A stretch of 64,000 bases of DNA from Liolophura sinensis (Eukaryota > Mollusca > Polyplacophora > Chitonida > Chitonidae): contig NC_088302.1 of NCBI RefSeq assembly GCF_032854445.1, forward strand, positions 50,250,046 to 50,314,045, read 5' to 3'. Position 1 is the first letter of the stretch; each line of letters starts with the position of its first letter. Shown here piece after piece: positions 60,601-64,000 of the stretch. The notes below the pieces were generated by a model that was not told the origin of the DNA, searched no databases, and saw nothing but the letters and a program-made list of their open reading frames with translations. The translations under genes and the position numbers were made by a program.

Positions 60601-62700
60601 GCCTCGAGTGACGTCATAATTATTCAAAAACCAGTGGCATGCTGGGTATTGGGTGGGGTTCAACATGTTTTGAAGGAGGGTGACACCACCACTTACCTGA
60701 ACTGCTGTTGACTTTACTGTAAACCCTATTTCTGACACTGCCATATTTGAAACCGTTCACACGCTTTGATATAAGATTAATAGGTAACAAGGTAGACACC
60801 TTAATAAGTCAATTTTACTTTATGTCTTGTAGTATATGATCTCACGGCAGTGTAGTTTTGTAGATGAATATGGGAAAATTAAAGCAATCTAGTTATTCAC
60901 AGAGACAGTAGTTTAGGCTGTGTTATTGCATGGAGTATGTTCTAACCACTGGTTGGTGCAGCCATTGTGAAACTAATTACTCTCCACGCCCATTGTCCTG
61001 CATGAAACTTTTTGGAATAATTGTGACGTCACCCGAGGCAAAGAGCTCTTGGTGTCGAAACTAAGCTTATGGAATTTAACATTACGAATTAGAAAAAGTA
61101 TTATAACTGCAAGTTATACTCCGTCGCAAAAGTTGTTGAAAAATAAATCAAACTGCGGACGAGCTTAATGGTGTGTCAAAGCCTTGAAGAGGAATTGGAA
61201 TTACAGAAAACATGGAGAGAAAGGAAGAGGTCGTTTCCATCCTAGAAGGATTAATCTGTCGTACCAATAGTGTGTAACTGTCTGTCATGAACACAAATTG
61301 TGCATAAACCAGTACTTTGTCAGTGAGATGTCAGTTTTGTTAGTGGTCTGTTATCTACTCCAGCTCAGCATTAGTTCATGAACCTTAATTTGAGTTAAAG
61401 TTCAACGTCGATGTACAAAATATACATGTGTGTAATCAGATATGTTTTATTGGACATAATATATATGTTGTGACAATTGCAGCATGGGAAAGATATAAAA
61501 TTTGTATATTTGCCAGTGATAGGTGTAATTTTTTCATCATCTAGTGATAATATCTCTTAGCATTTCTTAGATTTTAAAGCTTGATAAACTAGGGTGACAA
61601 GCTGATGCCTGCATGTGTATGTGTGTGTACAGGGAGCTGGCAGTGGATATGTTACAGATGATCTCAGATAATGACTTACAGCTGGCCCAACTTTGTGCCC
61701 GCTGTGCTGCCAGCATGGATGAAATCAACCTTCTGCACAACAAGGTACATCTTGTATTTCACCTAAATTTTAACATTTTTCACAGGACTCATTTTGCTTG
61801 ACTCTGATTTATTACCACACCATTACCACACCATGTCAAAGACACTAATCTGTACTCTATTGCAAAGTCACATTTGTAAACTGAATGACGTCATACAGTC
61901 AAATCACTCGTTCACTGAACCTACTGTGGTTTCACATCTCATCACATGGAGGAGCACAGGGTTGCGGTTTCACATCTCATCACATGGAGGAGCACAGGGT
62001 TGCGGTTTCACATCTCATCACATGGAGGAGCACAGGGTTGTGTATATAGGGCTCTCATGTATTCATGATGTACAAGTCAGTTTTTTGTGGCAAAATAATG
62101 GTCACAAAATATTACTTTTGAGGCAGAAATTTACATTTTCCATCATACATGAGCTTGAAAACACCTTTATTAGATGAATAGAACTCGGGCAAAATGAGCA
62201 GCTTCTGGCCAAGGTTTTAGGTCTGACACAGTACTTACTGGTCAGATAATACCCTTTTTGTGACATGGAGCAAAGAAAATGTCATTTTTGACCATACATG
62301 TAATATTTTATTTATTTATTTATTTATTTATTTGATTCTTGTTTCACACTGTACTTAAGAATATTTCACTTATACAACGGCAGCCAGCATTATGGTGGGA
62401 CAAAAGAGGCAAGAGAACGGCAGAAACCCAGGACCATCGGCAGGTTGCTGGAAGACGTTCCCATGTACGGCCGGAGAGGAAGCCAGTGTAATATGTTAGG
62501 TCTTTAATCCTTTCATTCAAACGTTAATAAGATACAAGCAAGGATGTGTATGTTCCAGGCTGGTTTCCCCAGTATGGATGAGTGTGCTATAAAGGCTGAG
62601 AAACTACTTGGCCAGGGTGACATATTTGGCTGCGTCAAGTTTTACATCATGTCCACAACTCCAGAGCAGGGACTGCAGATTGGCCTTCAAAAGGTCAAAG
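39828..62700 (+). CDS. WDR17: WD repeat-containing protein 17, 3'-truncated by the window edge (21 coding exons)
   Basis: WDR17 is a large intracellular protein with two predicted WD40 propellers followed by an alpha-helical repeat region. Its molecular role is poorly known. Twenty-one exons join in phase to 1084 residues, collinear with vertebrate WDR17 (about 1300 residues by memory). Diagnostic matches: QVGLLAAGCQPWN at the N-terminus, IMSEHKKTIT, VTALEWDPLS, LKLKKTGFHCL, FKPDDPDILATASFDGTIKV, EGVIYCISWAP, LLISGSWDYSIRIWDT, FGGGIGAPTKE, RYCELMVGLGQ and LIRGNELELA. WD signatures include VIVWDV, LRVWNV, IKVWDV, VFIWDI, IRIWDY, IRIWDT and VRIWSL. Up to about 220 C-terminal residues lie beyond the right edge. 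Three of its introns contain arrays copied from the adjacent exon boundary. No internal stop or frameshift was found. Confidence 0.95.
39945..41342. other. WDR17 intron 1
   Basis: AT-rich intron with no repeat array or exon recognised. Confidence 0.7.
41343..41754 (+). CDS. WDR17: WDR17 coding exon 2
   Basis: Residues 40-177. Starts RDKFNEYSLHSIMSEHKK, has VIVWDV and ends FGHQDGSISVI-NLG. Phase 0 in, phase 1 out. The intronic reading beyond 41754 is not coding. Confidence 0.95.
42260..42378 (-). mobile_element. Antisense SINE 3' part
   Basis: CGCCATACTCAAGAATATTT and GTGGGAGGAAACTGGGCAGA. Confidence 0.85.
42681..42809 (+). mobile_element. 5'-truncated SINE with a perfect 13-bp target duplication
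   Basis: CAACCTGCGGATGGTCGTGG to the AATAAATACCTAAA tail. Flanked by TACAATACATCTG at 42668-42680 and 42810-42822. Confidence 0.93.
43608..43760 (+). mobile_element. SINE head and partial body
   Basis: GGCCTCCGTGGCCTGATGGT, then GCACAGTGCAATAACCCAGG; lacks the 3' tail. Confidence 0.85.
43907..44155 (+). CDS. WDR17: WDR17 coding exon 3
   Basis: Residues 177-260, with RVTALEWDPLSLDYILVSNL and LPSAAAHVHTLSW. Phase 1 in and out, donor GTAAGT. Noticeably GC-richer than its introns. Confidence 0.94.
44156..46610. other. WDR17 intron 3, unique part
   Basis: No exon seen. A T-run at 44440-44454 and a SINE tail fragment (46208-46275). Ends in the exon-4-derived array. Confidence 0.65.
46208..46275 (-). 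mobile_element. Antisense SINE tail fragment
   Basis: TTTATTTATTTGTTAGGTGT then AATATTTCACTTATTTGATG. Confidence 0.6.
46611..46997 (+). repeat. Three decayed tandem copies of the WDR17 exon 4 acceptor and exon start
   Basis: Exon-like starts follow an AG at 46611, 46739 and 46870, then the real exon at 46998. Spacings are 128, 131 and 128 bp. Copies read DRYTRILRDWDIKSANHP, or closely match ACAGTCCTCTGGGGTACTCA against the true ACAGCCACTCTGGGGTGCTA. The CCACCTGAATT..AACAGTAG...ACTGTGTAAA part of the unit is intronic. The two copies nearest the exon are most alike. Confidence 0.88.
46998..47317 (+). CDS. WDR17: WDR17 coding exon 4
   Basis: Residues 260-366. Starts DSHSGVLRVWNVSKSTPLEN and ends GVGLYNMGHRKWKFLREK. 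Acceptor GTTTTAG. Three decayed copies of its first 45 bases lie directly upstream (46611-46997). Phase 1 in, 0 out. Confidence 0.94.
47686..47799 (+). CDS. WDR17: WDR17 coding exon 5
   Basis: 38 codons, GHMETIFDCEFKPDDPDILA through FDGTIKVWDVNTLTA, a full WD blade end. Phase 0 in and out. Confidence 0.96.
48723..48996 (+). mobile_element. Full-length SINE
   Basis: tRNA-like head GGGGCCTCTGTGGCCAAG with box B-like GAGTTCAAATCC, full body, and (AAAT)n tail. The most complete copy in the window. Confidence 0.9.
49042..49188 (+). CDS. WDR17: WDR17 coding exon 6
   Basis: 49 codons, INTSPGNEGVIYCISWAPAD to VFIWDIGRGKIAKRFLE. Phase 0 in and out. Confidence 0.95.
49596..49678 (+). CDS. WDR17: WDR17 coding exon 7
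   Basis: HGRASVYSVAWSKKDSGRIM then SCGADGY. Phase 2 out at GTAGGT. Too short for most frame finders. Confidence 0.92.
50239..50325 (+). CDS. WDR17: WDR17 coding exon 8
   Basis: C-IVRQIDGTLIQKYKHPGAV then FGCDWSPHN. TTTCAG acceptor, phase 2 in and out. Confidence 0.93.
50533..50621 (+). CDS. WDR17: WDR17 coding exon 9
   Basis: DMLATGCEDKNVRVYYLATS then QDQALKVFSG. Phase 2 in, phase 1 out at GTATGT. Its last 49 bases are the source of a four-copy array downstream. Confidence 0.94.
50622..51110 (+). repeat. Four downstream copies of the WDR17 exon 9 end and donor
   Basis: Copies of GTGTATTACCTAGCTACCAG...GGCCTTAAAAGTC start at 50662, 50757, 50852 and 51060, after the parental copy at 50573. 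Spacing is 89-95 bp except for the last, which is split by a SINE. Each is preceded by a pyrimidine-poor ATTGTACAG-like acceptor. Copies share a 6-base insertion (CATGTA) absent from the exon. The first keeps a CAG|GTATGC donor; the third and fourth have lost it. Confidence 0.92.
50931..51031 (-). mobile_element. Antisense SINE inserted in the exon-9 array
   Basis: GATTGGTGTTTTATGCCGTA to CCGCAGGTTGCTGCAGACCT. Flanked by TGCACAGCTTCA and TGCACACCTTCA, a likely target duplication. Confidence 0.88.
51111..51651. other. WDR17 intron 9, remaining part
   Basis: Unique intron sequence with no further exon copies recognised. Confidence 0.6.
51652..51727 (+). CDS. WDR17: WDR17 coding exon 10
   Basis: GHSSKVFRVRWSPLREGILC then SGSDDG. 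Phase 1 in, phase 2 out at GTAAGT. Confidence 0.94.
52005..52070 (+). mobile_element. SINE body fragment
   Basis: TCCTACGGATGATTTGGGGT and CTCCCAGCATAATGCTTG match the internal SINE region. Confidence 0.6.
52155..52357 (+). CDS. WDR17: WDR17 coding exon 11
   Basis: Two WD signatures, SIRIWDYTQEACVNVLSGHT and SWDYSIRIWDTRDGACVDT, ending DHGADVYG. Phase 2 in, phase 1 out. Confidence 0.96.
52765..52914 (+). CDS. WDR17: WDR17 coding exon 12
   Basis: LTSHPSRPFVLASSSRDSTV then RIWSLTSLVQPIEMHL, the last propeller blade. Phase 1 in and out. Confidence 0.94.
53270..53440 (+). mobile_element. 5'-truncated SINE
   Basis: GGAAAGTCTTCCAACAACCT through GAATAAATGAAATAAATAAA. Confidence 0.82.
53583..53713 (+). 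CDS. WDR17: WDR17 coding exon 13
   Basis: DRAMSQGSIPLLTGKVSKEL then a charged helix ending LFSKFFT. Aligns with the PLLCGKVSRDI region of the vertebrate protein. Phase 1 in, 0 out. Confidence 0.9.
54079..54204 (+). CDS. WDR17: WDR17 coding exon 14
   Basis: 42 codons, HPAGTSNLWELVSVVMGLDD then SLLSTNYSKGIMHVRHLSR. Phase 0 in and out. Confidence 0.93.
54406..54561 (+). CDS. WDR17: WDR17 coding exon 15
   Basis: 52 codons, SEAQQLEMIKMAKFGGGIGA through RYCELMVGLGQ, start of the helical region. Phase 0 in and out, donor GTCAGT. Its final 33 bases are multiplied in the following intron. Confidence 0.95.
54562..55535 (+). repeat. 67-bp array of the WDR17 exon 15 end, with twelve open 33-bp micro-exon copies
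   Basis: Units of 67 bp (33 exon-like plus 34 intron-like). Copies 1-3 start at 54596, 54663 and 54730. Each runs CCCACAG, then 11 codons such as TGTCACTGTGAACTCATGGT..GGACAG, then GTCAGT or GTCATT. I count twelve copies of exactly 33 bp, all stop-free in the parental frame; eleven keep the GT. Two further units are degraded (CCTGACCCCCTCCC..). Confidence 0.94.
55938..56002 (+). CDS. WDR17: WDR17 coding exon 16
   Basis: WEKALAVSPGVSMEYWTSLS then KR. Phase 0 in, phase 2 out at GTAGGG. Continues the vertebrate sequence ELMVELG-EWDKALSIAPGVS directly from exon 15. Confidence 0.93.
56003..57922. other. WDR17 intron 16
   Basis: Starts with a degenerate repeat of about 110 bp (56225-56650), recognised by GGTTAAGCTTTTTTTTTAGC and ATGTATGGATTGA. 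The overlapping open frames at 57292-57668 have no recognisable features. Confidence 0.6.
56225..56650. repeat. Degenerate tandem repeat in WDR17 intron 16
   Basis: Four to five imperfect units with AGGTTAAGC, a T-run, AGCTCCTGTATAATGG and CATGGATTGA. Unit length is uneven, about 50-115 bp. Confidence 0.65.
57923..58159 (+). CDS. WDR17: WDR17 coding exon 17
   Basis: RYADFLIREDNDSALPFCMA, TSKLVHFLISKGQMKDALLV and AQVSC, then a variable Ser/Asn-rich stretch. The GTATGG donor at 58160 is the only one that fits exon 18. Phase 2 in and out. Confidence 0.9.
58318..58502 (+). mobile_element. 5'-truncated SINE in WDR17 intron 17
   Basis: TATGCTCATGCTGGCTACCT through CCAATCAAATAAATGAAT. Confidence 0.88.
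58554..58653 (+). CDS. WDR17: WDR17 coding exon 18
   Basis: LLSWACEELADSYFRKGCPT then LSACCHLAISDTQ, against vertebrate AACCHLAIDNIE. GTTACAG acceptor, phase 2 in, 0 out at GTGAGA. Confidence 0.92.
58654..59441. other. WDR17 intron 18
   Basis: No array or exon recognised. A sequence at 58918-58985 with GGGTTGAAACCCAGCC resembles a tRNA-derived repeat only weakly. Confidence 0.55.
59442..59578 (+). CDS. WDR17: WDR17 coding exon 19
   Basis: NALRKLIRGNELELAASIGK then VLGKEDLLTHLAIEFLARR. Phase 0 in, phase 2 out at GTAAGC. Confidence 0.93.
59579..61632. other. WDR17 intron 19
   Basis: Two-kb intron. A short direct repeat around CTTTGTAACTCAGTTTT occurs near 60050-60130. Nothing else recognised. 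Confidence 0.6.
61633..61744 (+). CDS. WDR17: WDR17 coding exon 20
   Basis: W-ELAVDMLQMISDNDLQLAQ then LCARCAASMDEINLLHNK, against vertebrate LAADLLLMIPDNELHLIKLC. Phase 2 in, 0 out. Confidence 0.92.
61925..62040. repeat. 38-bp tandem repeat, three copies
   Basis: Three near-identical units of GGTTTCACATCTCATCACAT then GGAGGAGCACAGGGTTGC in WDR17 intron 20. Confidence 0.95.
62307..62490 (-). mobile_element. Antisense SINE with (TTTA)n
   Basis: (TTTA)n, then AAGAATATTTCACTTATACA and CGGCCGGAGAGGAAGCCAGT. It ends 70 bp before WDR17 exon 21. Confidence 0.88.
62559..62700 (+). CDS. WDR17: WDR17 coding exon 21 (last in the window)
   Basis: AGFPSMDECAIKAEKLLGQG then DIFGCVKFYIMSTTPEQGL. TTCCAG acceptor, phase 0 in, phase 1 out at GTAGGA. 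Further exons are expected past position 64000. Confidence 0.92.
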
Positions 62701-63520
62701 GTAGGATGTCCCTTAGTTATTCATAAATTGGGAAAACTGGTCATTGCGTTAGATGCGAGACTTTGAAATTTATGTGGGAAGTCACCTGTCGATGGACTGA
62801 TGATTTCTGCCAGAATTACCCTGACCCGTGACCAATGAAGTAGCAGGTTCAAATCCAGCTTTGCCTGGTCCGGGTGCAGTTTTGAGTCAGGAAGTCACTT
62901 TCACAAAAGTTTCTTAATCAATTTTTCGTAACATTTCTCATAAATGAATAAATCTTGAATAAACACGTTGAAGATGTGCTGCATCGTCCATCATTATGAA
63001 AGTCTATCTCGAAAAAGTTTCCAGACTTCTGTTCACAAGTGCTTTATCTTTCTGAATTGGAACTTAGCACATGAATTTACCATGACAAGTTACACAGGTG
63101 AACAGCTGTCATCACCTGTATTTAATAGTGCTTAGAGTTACAAAGCAGTGGAATTGATAAATGTGTTATGTTTAAACCTTGATCACTTGTAGAATTAGTA
63201 TTAAATCCAGTTGAACTCACTGTATGAAGTTAAGAATGTGAGAATGCGAGATTGCCTGCTCGAGCTGCAGGAAAGTTTTATGAGCTTGTCTGTACATCAG
63301 TTGATTAATTGGTCTCAGTGTTGACATCTTATCTTTTGTGTGTGCCATTCACTGATGAGGTGCCTAACTGCAAGATGATATGTTGCAGCTGTTTCAAATT
63401 TCTGCTTTTTGTGTATGATTTTGATTCTAAACTTCAAGTATTATGCAAACCAGCATATCACATGTGGTTTTTTACATGGAGACCAGTCACAGACATCAGG
63501 ATTTCACCCTCTTTTAGTAT
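62701..63520. other. WDR17 intron 21, unique part
   Basis: No exon recognised before the right-edge array. Confidence 0.55.
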
Positions 63521-63529
63521 AAAAGAGCA

Positions 63530-64000
63530 CGTTGCTAACTCACCATCACTTACCTCTGATGACTTGTACCTTAGCACCAGAACTGGTGCAGACCTTTTGC
63601 ATACCATCGGCTTACTACCCAGCAGTATTACACATCACACACCTGACTCACTTGCCATCACTTATCTCTGATGACTTGTGCCTTAGCACCAGAACTGGTG
63701 CAGACCTTTTGTATACCATCGGCTTACTACCCAGCTGTATCACACATCACACACCTGACTGACTCTCCATCACTTACCACTGATGACTTGTACCTTAGCA
63801 CCAGAACTGGTGCAGACCTTTTGCATACCATCGGCTTACTACCCAGCTGTATTACACATCACACACCTGACTGACTTGCCATCACTTATCTCTGATGACT
63901 TGTACCTTAGCACCAGAACTGGTGCAGACCTTTTGTATACCATCGGCTTACTACCCAGCTGTATTACACATCACACACCTGACTGACTCTCCATCACTTA
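63530..64000. repeat. 112-bp tandem array reaching the right edge
   Basis: At least four copies of a 112-bp unit containing GATGACTTGTACCTTAGCAC, AGAACTGGTGCAGACCTTTT and CTACCCAGC. Copies are nearly identical. On the minus strand each unit has CAGAG|GTAAGTG, a strong donor-like match. The array continues past 64000. Confidence 0.95.

Overview
The window looks like nuclear DNA of an invertebrate, probably a lophotrochozoan such as a mollusc. It is AT-rich, has GT-AG introns and tandem-repeat arrays in many of them. It also carries about 16 copies or fragments of one tRNA-derived SINE whose 3' end reads ...aaaacaccaatcaaataaataaa, a type I associate with mollusc genomes. That placement rests on memory, not a search.

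Three protein-coding genes are supported. In each, exon phases agree at every junction I assembled.

(1) Minus strand, about 20.4 kb down to the left edge: an atypical SLC6 (sodium/neurotransmitter symporter family) gene. Eight exons (20369-19680, 13143-12888, 5229-5098, 3529-3404, 3204-3075, 2235-2067, 1119-985, 246-143) give 580 residues. They cover a long repetitive N-terminus, an acidic linker and TM1 to TM6. TM7-12 lie off the left edge.

(2) Minus strand, 35449-32950: GEMIN8, a subunit of the SMN complex. It has three coding exons, 354 residues, and looks complete.

(3) Plus strand, 39828 to beyond the right edge: WDR17. Twenty-one coding exons give 1084 residues, collinear with vertebrate WDR17 as I remember it. 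The last 3' exons lie off the right edge. GEMIN8 and WDR17 are head to head. I see no functional link between the three genes.

From 20.4 to 32.9 kb there is no supported gene. The stretch holds a 37-bp satellite, a 33-bp minisatellite in two blocks (25998-27610 and 29815-30405), and between those blocks a decayed reverse transcriptase of Penelope-like type on the minus strand. The large SLC6 introns contain 58-bp and 43-bp satellites.

The most interesting signal is that four separate tandem arrays are built from pieces of the two larger genes' own exon-intron boundaries. These are the SLC6 TM4-exon donor (1779-2066), the WDR17 exon-4 acceptor (46611-46997), the WDR17 exon-9 donor (50573-51110) and the WDR17 exon-15 donor (54562-55535). 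In the last, twelve copies of the exon's final 33 bases all stay open in the parental frame. Each has an AG in front, and eleven of twelve have a GT behind, so each looks like an 11-codon, phase-0 micro-exon between two phase-0 exons.
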